64,000 bases of DNA from Microbacterium testaceum (GTDB taxonomy: Bacteria > Actinomycetota > Actinomycetes > Actinomycetales > Microbacteriaceae). The stretch is from the NCBI RefSeq assembly GCF_006539145.1, contig NZ_BJML01000002.1, positions 310,001 to 374,000 of the forward strand. Reading direction: 5' to 3'. A program made the translations under genes and the position numbers. Positions 1 through 8,065 of the stretch are shown here, in pieces (positions within the stretch are counted from its first letter, which is position 1; the number at the start of each line of letters is the position of its first letter). The notes under the pieces are model-generated. The model was given only the letters and a program-made list of their open reading frames with translations, had not been told where the DNA came from and made no database searches.

Positions 1-1
1 G

Positions 2-748
2 GCAGCCATCCGGTACTACTCGACCCCAGGCCAACAGGAGTCTGCCGGGCCGGCCGAACCCACCACCTTCACTCTGACGACCCAAGACGCCTCACCGCGG
101 CCCGTGCGCTTCTCCCCGCGGATCGAGACGGCGGCCACGATCGACTCCCGTGGCCGGTTCGTCGATGACGTCATGGTGTCTGCCGGTGACGGTGTCTGGC
201 CGCGACACAGCGACGGGACTTTCGTGGTCGTGAGTGCAACTGCCGACGTCTACCGGACGAACGCGTTCCCCGCCGAGGCCACCGAGATCCCGTCAAATCT
301 CAGCCCGGTAGCCCACCTCGAACTCCGCACCGACCCGAAGATCGGCCCCGCCGTCTATCGGACGGTATCCGCCGCCCTGCCCGGTCCGGGCGTCTACACG
401 GCGGTGTGGCGCATCGAGCGCACCTCACAGGACCCTGCTTCGGTCGTCAACTTCCCCACGCGCTACTTCTGGATGGAGCGTTTCGCCACTCCCGCACAGA
501 CGGAGCAGCTGGCTTTCTCTCCGCCGCCGGCTGACCCCGAGCCCTCCCCAACGGCGACCCCCACGACCGTCGCCGCGATCATTCCGCCGACACCGCCGGC
601 ACCCCCGCTGGTTCCCGCCGCACTCGCACTGACAGGAGTGTCCGGGACATCGCTGGTGGTGACGAGCGGCGTCTCCGCCGGCACCATTGCCGTAGGAATG
701 TATGCCTGGCGGCGCGGTCGCCGACGCACACAGCCGCTGACCGGGTGA
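2..748 (+). CDS. C-terminal part of a cell-wall-anchored surface protein (LAXTG type)
   Basis: The reading frame is open from the first bases of the window, so the true start lies upstream and only about 248 C-terminal residues are seen. The visible part is a beta-rich, Thr/Val/Pro-rich extracellular segment, a Pro/Thr linker, the pentapeptide LALTG, a hydrophobic stretch and a basic tail (WRRGRRRTQ). LAXTG followed by a membrane span and Arg residues is the sorting signal used by class E-type sortases of actinobacteria. The protease at 1201-3240 ends in the same kind of signal (LAVTG). The substrate or ligand is unknown. The anchor call is firm and the role is not. Confidence 0.75.
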   Translation, partial: AAIRYYSTPGQQESAGPAEPTTFTLTTQDASPRPVRFSPRIETAATIDSRGRFVDDVMVSAGDGVWPRHSDGTFVVVSATADVYRTNAFPAEATEIPSNLSPVAHLELRTDPKIGPAVYRTVSAALPGPGVYTAVWRIERTSQDPASVVNFPTRYFWMERFATPAQTEQLAFSPPPADPEPSPTATPTTVAAIIPPTPPAPPLVPAALALTGVSGTSLVVTSGVSAGTIAVGMYAWRRGRRRTQPLTG

Positions 749-750
749 TG

Positions 751-803
751 TTCTGCCAGAGTGGCGTGCGTCGCTTCGAGGCCCGCACGCCGCTCCGGCA
801 GAA
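751..803 (+). terminator. Terminator hairpin after the anchored surface protein
   Basis: The 20-base arms at 751-770 and 784-803 pair almost perfectly (two wobble or mismatch positions) around a 13-base loop. The hairpin starts 3 bases after the stop codon of the upstream gene. There is no clear T-run, which is common in high-GC actinobacteria. Confidence 0.55.
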
Positions 804-878
804 CCTGACTGATCGAACTCGAACTCCCGGAGTGGTTCGAAGCACTCCTCGGTGCAGGGTAGACTTGTCTAGTTGCAA

Positions 879-955
879 CGGGGTGTGGCGCAGCTTGGTA
901 GCGCGCGTCGTTCGGGACGACGAGGCCGCAGGTTCAAATCCTGTCACCCCGACCA
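879..955 (+). tRNA. tRNA-Pro, anticodon CGG
   Basis: A full cloverleaf can be folded. The acceptor CGGGGTG pairs with CACCCCG, the D arm is GCGC/GCGC, the anticodon stem CGTCG/CGACG closes the loop TTCGGGA (anticodon CGG), and the T arm carries the loop TTCAAAT. CCA is encoded at 953-955. The anticodon reads CCG proline codons, abundant in this genome. A -10-like TAGACT at 860-865 lies at a sensible distance upstream. Confidence 0.96.
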
Positions 956-965
956 CTGCATCAAC

Positions 966-999
966 AGAAGGGCCCTCTGCTCAGGCGGAGGGCCCTTCT
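966..999 (+). terminator. Terminator hairpin downstream of tRNA-Pro
   Basis: A perfect 12-bp stem (AGAAGGGCCCTC paired with GAGGGCCCTTCT) with a 10-base loop begins 11 bases after the tRNA CCA end. The position suggests it ends tRNA transcription. Confidence 0.7.
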
Positions 1000-1142
1000 G
1001 CTATACGGGTAGAGCATCGCCCCGGGATGCCCGAGCGGCACCCCGCCGACCGCACCGGCGGACCGCGAACGAGACGCTCCCACACCCGCGCTCGAAGCCA
1101 CGTGCCGCTGGCGATCACCTCCTGCGTGATCCCGACATAGCG

Positions 1143-1188
1143 AAGCGCCCCCGGCTCCTCCCGAAACGGGGAGGCACCGGGGGCGCTT
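1143..1188 (-). terminator. Terminator hairpin after the secreted protease gene
   Basis: A long hairpin sits 12 bases beyond the protease stop codon. The 12-bp outer stem AAGCGCCCCCGG/CCGGGGGCGCTT encloses a second stem of CCTCCC/GGGAGG type with a GAAA loop. It probably acts on minus-strand transcripts. Confidence 0.7.
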
Positions 1189-1200
1189 GCTCAGTCGTGC

Positions 1201-3240
1201 TTAGCTCTTCGCCCGACGCAGCGAGCGGAAGCCGAGGGCGCCGATCCCGCCGAGCAGGAGCGCCAGGGCGCCCCAGGCCAGCGGAGCGACGTCGCCGCCC
1301 ATACCGGTGACCGCCAGGCCACCACCGTTACCGGCCGGGGCGGGGGTACCGCTCGGGGCCGGGGCTGCAGCGGCGACGACGGTGAAGTTCAGGTACGTGC
1401 CGTTCGACACGCCCTGGACCGTCTGGACAGCACCGAGCTCGTACGCGCCCTCACCGAGAACGGTGGGGAGCACGACCGACCACGTGCCGTTCTGCACCGT
1501 GGTGCGAGCGACCTCGCTCTGGTTGACCACGACAACGATCTCCGCGCCGTTGACTCCCGTACCAGAGACAGACGTCGGGACAGCCGCACCGCTGTAGGTC
1601 GCACCGTCCTGGATGCCGTCGATCGTCGGTGCCGGCGGGGCGATCGTGAAGTAGATCACAGCCGCAGCAGAGACCTGACCGTCGCGAGCCTGGGTCGCCG
1701 AGACGGTGTACGCACCGATGCCGAGGTCGACCGGGATCGACCAGGTGCCGTCCGCACGCACGACCGCACTGCCGTTCGCGGCGACGGCTGCCGGGGCCAC
1801 CTTGACCCGGGCGTCGTCACCGGGCGCGGAGTCGTCGACCGTCTCGGCAGTCAGGGTCACTGTCGCTCCGGGGAGACCGGTCCCCGTGAACTCATTCAGC
1901 TGATCGATGACGATCGAGCCGTTTCCGGGTGACGTGATGACGGGCGGAGCCGCCTTGACTTCGACGGTTGCGTCGACCGACGGCGACCGGCTGAAACCGC
2001 TCTTCGCCGTCACCGAGAACGCGTAGGTACCGAGCTTGTCGGGGGCCGCGAAGCTCCAGTTGCCCGCGGCATCGGTCAGGGCGTCGAAAGCCGCGCCGGA
2101 GGCGGGCTTGATCTCCACGGTCGTGCCGGCCGGCGCGGTGCCGGAGATGGTTCCGCCGACACCGATCTCGCCGCCGTTCGCGGGAGTAATAAGAGCCGGG
2201 GCGGCGATCTCGACGGCGACGGTGTAGCCACCGGTCCGCTCGAGACCTGCCTGCAGGTCGGCCGCCCAGAGCAGCGTTCCTGCGTCGTCGCCGCCCGAGA
2301 CGACACCGACAGCGGTGTTGCCCTGGAAGACGGCACCACCCGAGTCACCCTCCAGGACCATGACCTCGGTGCTCTCAACGGGGAAGCCGTAGACCTCGCG
2401 GTCTCCGACCTTGGCCCAGCCTTCGAGCTCGAGCACGGTACCCGTGGTGTAACCGGTCGTGCGGCCCGACTTCGAGACCTGACCCGCCTGCACCTTGCCC
2501 ACAGAGGTCACGGCAATGGTCGAGAGCGAAAGGTCACCCGACGCGGCGGTCGACCAATTCGTGATCTCCGGCTTGAGGTTCAGCGCGGTGTTGGTCACGT
2601 CGATAGCGGCGATGTCGACGGAGGCCTTGTCGCCCACGGTGCCGGCAGAGTTGCCGGGTCCGCCGTACTGCGAGAAGCCGAGCGTACCGAGAGGAGCGCG
2701 GAACGAGACGTCGTCGTTGTTGGCGGCGCCGCCACCCGCGGGATCTCCCGTCGGCTCGGTCAGCAGACTGGCAGTGAACGCACCGTCGTCGTTGCAGTGA
2801 CCGGCCGTGATGACGGCGGGGTCACCGGTGGGCGTGAATCCCGTGAAACCGATCGAGCACAGACCACCGGCAGCCGTCGGCGCGGACGGGTCTGCGCTGA
2901 AGTACCCGGCACCCGCCACCACGTCGGTCTCGGCCTTCGGGCTGAACGGGCTGTCGATGTGCTTCACCACGACGTTTGACTTGGAGTCGGCGAAGGTCTT
3001 CGCCTCACCCTCGGCTTCGGTCGTGTAGACGACGACGCGGCCCTGGGTGTCCTTCGTCACAGCCTGAACGTCGTCGTTGGCCAGGAGCTGCTGTGCGGTC
3101 GCATCGAATGCCGGACCGGAGGTCGGCGCGAGCGACGGGTCTTCCCCGGCGAAGGCCGCGGGGGCCAGCAGACCGGAAGCGGTGAGCGCGACGGCGGTGG
3201 ACGCTGCGGCCCACCCCATACGCTTCATGTTTCGTGTCAT
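1201..3240 (-). CDS. Secreted S1-family serine protease with Ig-like repeats and LAXTG wall anchor
   Basis: This 679-residue protein starts with a signal peptide (residues 1-31, cleavage after AFA). The chymotrypsin-fold protease domain (about 100-345) shows His148 in TAGHC, Asp209 or Asp214 in SVDIAAID, and Ser300 in GDSGG. Cys128/Cys149 could form the disulfide usual near the catalytic His in streptogrisin or alpha-lytic-type proteases. Three Ig-like repeats (about 348-430, 431-535 and 536-622) follow, then a Pro/Ala linker, LAVTG, a membrane span and the basic tail RSLRRAKS. The enzyme should be displayed on the cell wall by sortase, with the repeats as spacers. The natural substrate is unknown. 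It is a single-gene unit ending at the hairpin at 1143-1188. Confidence 0.88.
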   Translation of the reverse strand: MTRNMKRMGWAAASTAVALTASGLLAPAAFAGEDPSLAPTSGPAFDATAQQLLANDDVQAVTKDTQGRVVVYTTEAEGEAKTFADSKSNVVVKHIDSPFSPKAETDVVAGAGYFSADPSAPTAAGGLCSIGFTGFTPTGDPAVITAGHCNDDGAFTASLLTEPTGDPAGGGAANNDDVSFRAPLGTLGFSQYGGPGNSAGTVGDKASVDIAAIDVTNTALNLKPEITNWSTAASGDLSLSTIAVTSVGKVQAGQVSKSGRTTGYTTGTVLELEGWAKVGDREVYGFPVESTEVMVLEGDSGGAVFQGNTAVGVVSGGDDAGTLLWAADLQAGLERTGGYTVAVEIAAPALITPANGGEIGVGGTISGTAPAGTTVEIKPASGAAFDALTDAAGNWSFAAPDKLGTYAFSVTAKSGFSRSPSVDATVEVKAAPPVITSPGNGSIVIDQLNEFTGTGLPGATVTLTAETVDDSAPGDDARVKVAPAAVAANGSAVVRADGTWSIPVDLGIGAYTVSATQARDGQVSAAAVIYFTIAPPAPTIDGIQDGATYSGAAVPTSVSGTGVNGAEIVVVVNQSEVARTTVQNGTWSVVLPTVLGEGAYELGAVQTVQGVSNGTYLNFTVVAAAAPAPSGTPAPAGNGGGLAVTGMGGDVAPLAWGALALLLGGIGALGFRSLRRAKS

Positions 3241-3397
3241 CGTCTCATCTCATGTGTTGGTGAAAACGCGCGATGAGGCAGGACGGGAATCTCGATAGGG
3301 CCCCCACCCATCTCTCAGCGTCAAGGATTACCTTAGGGGAACCTGAGCGTTGTATATGAAGTCGATTTCGTTTTTCGATGTGGATGAGGAGATTCTC

Positions 3398-3763
3398 ATG
3401 TCCCGCCGTTTCGCTGCCCTCTCCGCGCTTGCCGTCGGCGGCATGATTGCCGCGGCGTGCGCCGCCCCCGCGAGCGGCACCGCCCCGGCATCCGAGTGCG
3501 GCCGCTGGGCCGGGCAGGGACCGGAATTCCTCACACTGGAAGACGAGGTCCTCACCGGCAGCGACGGCTGCAATGGGCTCAACGGCTCGTACTCCCGGGA
3601 GGGCGACACGCTCGCCGTCCGTCTCGGGCTGTCGACGCTGAAGGCCTGCATGGGCGTCGACACCTGGCTGCGCAGGGTGGCCACCGCGACAATCGCCGGA
3701 GACACGCTCACGGTGTTCGACCGCGCTGGTTCTCGGATCGGCATCCTCACCCGAGCCGTCTGA
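3398..3763 (+). CDS. META-domain lipoprotein (HslJ-like)
   Basis: This is a 121-residue protein. The ATG at 3398 is preferred over upstream in-frame starts because GAGGAG lies just before it and the product then opens with a lipoprotein signal peptide (MSRRF, hydrophobic core, lipobox ending AAAC near residue 21). The mature part carries a META-type motif, GSDGCNGLNGSY, followed later by LKACMGVDTWL. META-domain proteins such as HslJ are small envelope beta-barrels linked in some bacteria to stress or novobiocin resistance. Their biochemical role is unsettled. It reads divergently from the protease and is probably transcribed alone. Confidence 0.75.
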   Translation: MSRRFAALSALAVGGMIAAACAAPASGTAPASECGRWAGQGPEFLTLEDEVLTGSDGCNGLNGSYSREGDTLAVRLGLSTLKACMGVDTWLRRVATATIAGDTLTVFDRAGSRIGILTRAV

Positions 3764-3906
3764 ACCCGCGCCCCCACCCACTGCACGACGCAAGGGGTGA
3801 CGGGAGCCCGCCGGTAGAATCACTTCGTACGCGGGCCCCTCGGCGGCCCGCCCGCCGCGCGCACGCGACACCTCCGTGCGACGACCTCTCACCTTTCAGG
3901 AGCACC

Positions 3907-4686
3907 GTGTCCGACGCCTCGCCCCGCCTCGTCGCCTTCGACCTCGACGACACCCTCGCCCCCTCGAAGTCGGCGATCGACCCGCGCATCGGTGACCTGC
4001 TGCTCGCCCTGGCCGAGAAGGTGGAGGTGGCCATCATCTCCGGCGGGCAGCTCCAGCAGTTCCGCAGCCAGGTCGTCGAGCGCCTCCCCGAGGCCTCTCC
4101 CGAGCTGCTCTCTCACTTTCACCTCATGCCCACGTGCGGCACCCAGTACTACCTCCTCACGCCCGCCGGCGTCGAGACCGTCTACGCCCACTCGCTCACC
4201 GACGACGAGAAGCAGCGCGCTCTCGCCGCCGTGCGCGAAGAGGCCGAGCGCCTCGACCTCTGGGAGTCCGAGCCGTGGGGAGACATCCTCGAAGACCGCG
4301 GCTCGCAAATCACGTTCTCGGCACTCGGGCAGTCCGCCCCCCTCGAGGCGAAGATGGCCTGGGACCCCACCGGCGAGAAGAAGAACAGCCTGCGCGAGGC
4401 CGTGGCGAACCGCATCCCCGACCTCGAGGTCCGCTCCGGCGGATCGACCTCCGTCGACATCACCCACCGCGGCATCGACAAGGCCTACGGCATGAACAAA
4501 CTCGTCGAGGCCACCGGCATCCCCCTCGACGACATGCTCTTCGTCGGTGACCGCCTCGACCCCGACGGAAACGACTACCCCGTGCTGGCGATGGGCGTCG
4601 AGTGCCAGGCCGTGCACGGGTGGGAAGACACCGCCGCGTTCCTCGAGCAGCTCATTCCGACGCTTCCCGCACGAACCGGGCACTGA
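3907..4686 (+). CDS. HAD-superfamily (subclass IIB) hydrolase, phosphomannomutase-like fold
   Basis: The protein has 259 residues from a GTG preceded by CAGGAG; a TAGAAT -10-like box lies at 3814-3819. HAD motif I is FDLDDTLA (Asp12 and Asp14), motif II is the Ser in IISGG (near 46), and motif IV is VGDRLDPDGNDYPV near residue 216. A cap domain between motifs II and III resembles the HAD-IIB/eukaryotic-type phosphomannomutase branch. The likely reaction is dephosphorylation of, or phosphate transfer on, a hexose phosphate. The substrate cannot be fixed from sequence, and a phosphomannomutase role is possible but unproven. Confidence 0.8.
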   Translation: MSDASPRLVAFDLDDTLAPSKSAIDPRIGDLLLALAEKVEVAIISGGQLQQFRSQVVERLPEASPELLSHFHLMPTCGTQYYLLTPAGVETVYAHSLTDDEKQRALAAVREEAERLDLWESEPWGDILEDRGSQITFSALGQSAPLEAKMAWDPTGEKKNSLREAVANRIPDLEVRSGGSTSVDITHRGIDKAYGMNKLVEATGIPLDDMLFVGDRLDPDGNDYPVLAMGVECQAVHGWEDTAAFLEQLIPTLPARTGH

Positions 4687-4705
4687 GCCCGCGGGGCGCG
4701 AGCCG

Positions 4706-5527
4706 TCAGAGGATCTGCCCGATCGGCTCGCGCTTCTCGGCCTGGAATCGATCTTCGGTGCGCCCGTACGCCCAATAGCCCGACAGAGATACCTGCTCGC
4801 GACCCAAGCCCCACCGCGTGAAGACGAGGTCGCGGATCCGCTTCATCGCCTCGCGCTCTCCGTGCGCGAAGACATGTCCTCGCCCGTCGTGCGGATGCCA
4901 GGAGGTCACGGCATCCGCCAGGACGTTCGTCGCACCCGCCACGGCGGACCCGCGGTGAACCCAGACGATCTCGACTCCAGCCGGAGCGTCGAGCGAGAGC
5001 TGCTCGTCGGCGGCCTGGACTTCGAGGAACGCCGCGCCGACGGCATCCGGGGCCAGGGCCTCGAGAGCCGCGGAGATCGCGGGGATCGCGGACTCGTCGC
5101 CGATGAACAGGTGCCAGTCCGCCGTGGAGTCGGGCGCGTAGCCGCCGCCGGGCGACGACACCACGAGGCGCTCCCCCGGCTGCGCGCGCGCCGCCCACGG
5201 GCCCGCGAGCCCCTCGTCGCCGTGCACCACGAAATCGATGGTCACCTCGTCGCCGTCGACCGCGCGCACCGTGTACGTGCGGGTGACGGGGAGGTCCTCC
5301 GGCGCGAGCGTCTCGCGCAAGGCAGCCAGGTCGTACGGCGGCTCGAGGCCCAGCTCCGGCTTCGCGAAGGTGATCTTGACGTACTTGTCGGTGTGCGGGC
5401 TGTCTCGGAACGCCTCCAGGTTCTCACCCCGAGCGCGCACGCGGACGAGGTGCGGGGTCAGACGCTCGGTTTCGACGACGTGGAGCACGTGCTGCGGGCG
5501 CGGCGGGCGCGCGGGTCGATCACTCAT
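4706..5527 (-). CDS. Siderophore-interacting FAD-binding reductase
   Basis: The ATG at 5527 gives 273 residues; 18 further in-frame codons upstream lack homology-like sequence, and this ATG has GAGAGGA ahead of it. The N-terminal half is an FAD-binding barrel with the flavin motif RTYTVR (83-88). The C-terminal half is an SIP-type NAD(P)H-binding domain (WHLFIGDESAIPAI) ending with WAYGRTEDRFQAEKREPIG. Such cytoplasmic enzymes reduce ferric siderophores to release iron. The start overlaps the stop of the upstream GntR gene by 8 bases, so the two are translationally coupled. Confidence 0.88.
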   Translation of the reverse strand: MSDRPARPPRPQHVLHVVETERLTPHLVRVRARGENLEAFRDSPHTDKYVKITFAKPELGLEPPYDLAALRETLAPEDLPVTRTYTVRAVDGDEVTIDFVVHGDEGLAGPWAARAQPGERLVVSSPGGGYAPDSTADWHLFIGDESAIPAISAALEALAPDAVGAAFLEVQAADEQLSLDAPAGVEIVWVHRGSAVAGATNVLADAVTSWHPHDGRGHVFAHGEREAMKRIRDLVFTRWGLGREQVSLSGYWAYGRTEDRFQAEKREPIGQIL

Positions 5528-6311
5528 GGGGATCCTCTCGAGCGGACGGTGAAGAGCGCACGGCGACCCGCGCCGCGTCACCGACGGCGGCCTCGGCCGC
5601 GTCGGACGGGCTCAGCGCCTGCGCCACCTCGGTGTAGTAGTCGGTGATGTGCGCGCGCACGGCCTCGCGCGCACCGTCGGCGTCGCCCACCGAGACCGCC
5701 GCGACGATGTGCCGATGCTCCGATCGCAGCCGCTCGGCTACGGTGGGCCACGCGTCGAGACGGGCCGCACCCGCGCGCGTGTACGCCTCGATGGAGCTGC
5801 GCAGTCCCGCCATCATCGCCGAGATGACCGCATTGCCCGACACCTCGGACAAGGCCTGGTGGAAGCGCGCGTCGAGGGCCAGGAACTCGTCGGGCGCGAG
5901 GCCCTCGGCATCCATCGCGTCCAAGATGGCCATCACCTCGGTGAGGTCGACGTCGTCGCGGGCCACGCGCTCGGCCACATCGCACTCGAGCACGATGCGC
6001 GTGCGCACCACGTCGGTCAGGGGGAAGCCGTTCGCGGCGACCTGCAGCCGCAGGAAGGCGGCCAGGCCGCCCCTCGGCGTCGTGACAATCATCGCCCCGG
6101 CGGTCGGCCCGGACCCGGTCGCCGTGCGGACGACCCCGAGCACCTCGAGCACACGCATCGCCTCGCGGACGCTCGAGCGACCGACGCCGAGCTGCGTCGC
6201 AAGCTCGCGTTCCGGGGTGAGCCGGTCGCCGGGAGCCAGACGCCCCTCGCGGAGGTCGCCTTCGATTCGCTCGAGGACCACCTGCCAGGCACGGGGTGCG
6301 GTGTTCGGCAT
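5520..6311 (-). CDS. GntR-family (FadR subfamily) transcriptional regulator
   Basis: The chosen ATG (MPNTAPRAWQ) gives 263 residues and has GGGGGA upstream; a longer form with 16 more residues is possible. The winged-helix GntR domain occupies about 5-75 (LTPERELATQLGVGRSSVREAMRVLE). The C-terminal all-helical FCD domain (about 100-235) has the D-x4-R and H-x3-H-like residues that bind a metal and an organic acid in FadR-type regulators. It overlaps the SIP reductase gene by 8 bases. FadR-type proteins usually respond to carboxylic acids rather than iron, so the pairing is unexpected. The ligand is unknown. Confidence 0.85.
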   Translation of the reverse strand: MPNTAPRAWQVVLERIEGDLREGRLAPGDRLTPERELATQLGVGRSSVREAMRVLEVLGVVRTATGSGPTAGAMIVTTPRGGLAAFLRLQVAANGFPLTDVVRTRIVLECDVAERVARDDVDLTEVMAILDAMDAEGLAPDEFLALDARFHQALSEVSGNAVISAMMAGLRSSIEAYTRAGAARLDAWPTVAERLRSEHRHIVAAVSVGDADGAREAVRAHITDYYTEVAQALSPSDAAEAAVGDAARVAVRSSPSAREDPHE

Positions 6312-6374
6312 GGCATCCCCCGTCCTCTCGGACACGGTGATGTGACCCGACCACACCACCCTACGCGCGGATGG

Positions 6375-7403
6375 TCAGACGTCGGCGGTCGTGCGGTACC
6401 CGGCCGGGTTGGTGGTCTGCCAGTTCCAATAGTCACGGCAGGCGTCGTCGATGCCGAGACGCGTGCGCCAACCGAGCACCTCGCCGGCCTTGGACGGGTC
6501 GCAGTAGGTGGCGGCGACGTCTCCGGGACGACGGTCGAGGATCTTCTTGGGCAGTTCGCGCCCCACGGCCTTCTCGAACGAGGCGACGAGTTCGAGCACG
6601 CTCACCGGGCGACCGGTGCCCAGGTTGAACACCTGGTGTCCGGGCTGGGCCTGCTCGAGCGCGGCGACGTGGCCCTCGGCCAGGTCGACGACGTGGATGT
6701 AGTCACGCAGGCCGGTGCCGTCGGGGGTGTCGTAGTCGGCGCCGAAGACCCCGATCTCGTCCAGCGTGCCGATGGCCACGCGCGAGACGAAGGGCATGAG
6801 GTTGTTCGGGATGCCGGCGGGGTCTTCGCCGATCAGACCGGAGGGGTGCGCGCCCACCGGGTTGAAGTAGCGCAGCACGGTGACGTTCAGCTCGGGGTTC
6901 ACCCGCGCCACATCGGCGAGCACGACCTCGTTCATGCGCTTGGACTTGCTGTACGCGTTCGACAGATCGATGCTCGTCGTCGATTCCTCGGTGAAGGGGA
7001 GATCGGCCGGGTCGGAGTACACCGTCCCGGTGCTCGAGAAGACGAAGCTCCGGATGCCGCGGGCGATGCCCACGCGCAGCAGGGCGAAGGTGGTGTCGAG
7101 GTTGTTGGAGTAGTACTCGAGCGGCTTCTGCGTCGACTCCCCCACCGCCTTGAACGCGGCGAGGTGGATGATCGCGTCGATCGGACCGTGCTCGTCGAAC
7201 GCCTTCGCCACGACCGTCTCGTCGGCGGCGTCGCCCACGATCAGGGGCGCGGGCTTGCCGGTGATCGTCTCGACCCGCTCGGCGGCGACGGCGTGCGTGC
7301 CCGACAGATCGTCGAGGAGGACGACGTCGTGACCCGCTTCGAGGAGGGCGACGGCCGTGTGGGTTCCGATGTAACCGGCTCCGCCGGCCAGGAGTACGCG
7401 CAT
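6375..7403 (-). CDS. galE: UDP-glucose 4-epimerase
   Basis: This 342-residue extended SDR enzyme interconverts UDP-glucose and UDP-galactose for galactose use and glycan synthesis. The NAD-binding motif GGAGYIG is at 7-13, the catalytic Ser/Thr lies in SST (123-125), and the catalytic pair is Tyr151 and Lys155 in YSKSK. Substrate-binding sequence RYFNPVGAHPSG and the HVVDLAEGHV segment are typical of GalE. Length is normal for the family. It ends 63 bases upstream of the GntR gene start on the same strand and follows tdk in the same direction. Confidence 0.95.
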   Translation of the reverse strand: MRVLLAGGAGYIGTHTAVALLEAGHDVVLLDDLSGTHAVAAERVETITGKPAPLIVGDAADETVVAKAFDEHGPIDAIIHLAAFKAVGESTQKPLEYYSNNLDTTFALLRVGIARGIRSFVFSSTGTVYSDPADLPFTEESTTSIDLSNAYSKSKRMNEVVLADVARVNPELNVTVLRYFNPVGAHPSGLIGEDPAGIPNNLMPFVSRVAIGTLDEIGVFGADYDTPDGTGLRDYIHVVDLAEGHVAALEQAQPGHQVFNLGTGRPVSVLELVASFEKAVGRELPKKILDRRPGDVAATYCDPSKAGEVLGWRTRLGIDDACRDYWNWQTTNPAGYRTTADV

Positions 7404-7452
7404 GCCTCCAGGCTATCGCTCGGCGACACCGCGCCGATCGCGCGAGAGGGGC

Positions 7453-8058
7453 TCAGCGCCCGTCGAGCCGCCCGCCGGACTCGCGCAGGTAGCACGCGGC
7501 GCACATCGACTCGTACGTCACTTCGCCCTCGATCTGCCCCTCGTCGATGGCGACCTGATCGCCGTCGAAGACGAACCGGCCACCCACGAGCCGTGCGTTG
7601 AAAATCGCCTTGCGCCCGCACCGGCAGATCGTCTTCAGCTCTTCGAGGCTGTGGGCGATCTCCATCAGACGCGCCGACCCCGGAAACGCCTCGGTACGGA
7701 AGTCCGTGCGGATCCCGTAGGCGAGGACCGGGATGCCGTCGAGGACGGCGATGCGCAAGAGGTCGTCGACCTGCGCGGCGGTGAAGAACTGCGCCTCGTC
7801 GACCAGAAGACAAGCGACGGGCGCGTGACCGGCCGCGGCGTGGAAGACCTCGCGCAGGTCGTCGTCGGGCGCCACCAGGAAGTCCACCGGGCGCTTCACA
7901 CCCAGGCGGCTGTCGATCTGGTCAGCGCCCTTCGTGTCGATCTCCGGCTTGGCCAGCAGCACGCGCTGACCGCGCTCCTCGTAGTTGTACGCCGCCTGCA
8001 GCAGGGCCGTGGACTTGCCCGAGTTCATCGCCCCGTAGCGGAAGTACAGCTTCGCCAC
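7453..8058 (-). CDS. tdk: Thymidine kinase (type II)
   Basis: The enzyme phosphorylates thymidine for nucleotide salvage in the cytoplasm. From the GTG at 8058 the protein has 201 residues and begins VAKLYFRYGAMNSGKST, which matches the usual N-terminus of the family with the P-loop GAMNSGKS. An ATG at 8100 would add 14 residues and overlap mqo by 35 bases, so it is less likely. Other motifs are the Walker B-like LLVDEAQFF, a zinc site with CRCG and CAAC, and the thymidine-binding lasso before the second Cys pair. It follows mqo by 7 bases, suggesting co-transcription. Confidence 0.92.
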   Translation of the reverse strand: MAKLYFRYGAMNSGKSTALLQAAYNYEERGQRVLLAKPEIDTKGADQIDSRLGVKRPVDFLVAPDDDLREVFHAAAGHAPVACLLVDEAQFFTAAQVDDLLRIAVLDGIPVLAYGIRTDFRTEAFPGSARLMEIAHSLEELKTICRCGRKAIFNARLVGGRFVFDGDQVAIDEGQIEGEVTYESMCAACYLRESGGRLDGR

Positions 8059-8065
8059 GCGCGAC

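Noticed and set aside
879..955. Integration site at tRNA-Pro
   Set aside because: No integrase and no second copy of the tRNA 3' end in the window.
3325..3350. Iron-box-like TTAGG...CCTGA between the protease and the META lipoprotein
   Set aside because: Half-sites are too close together for the 19-bp DtxR/IdeR box and no iron gene is adjacent.
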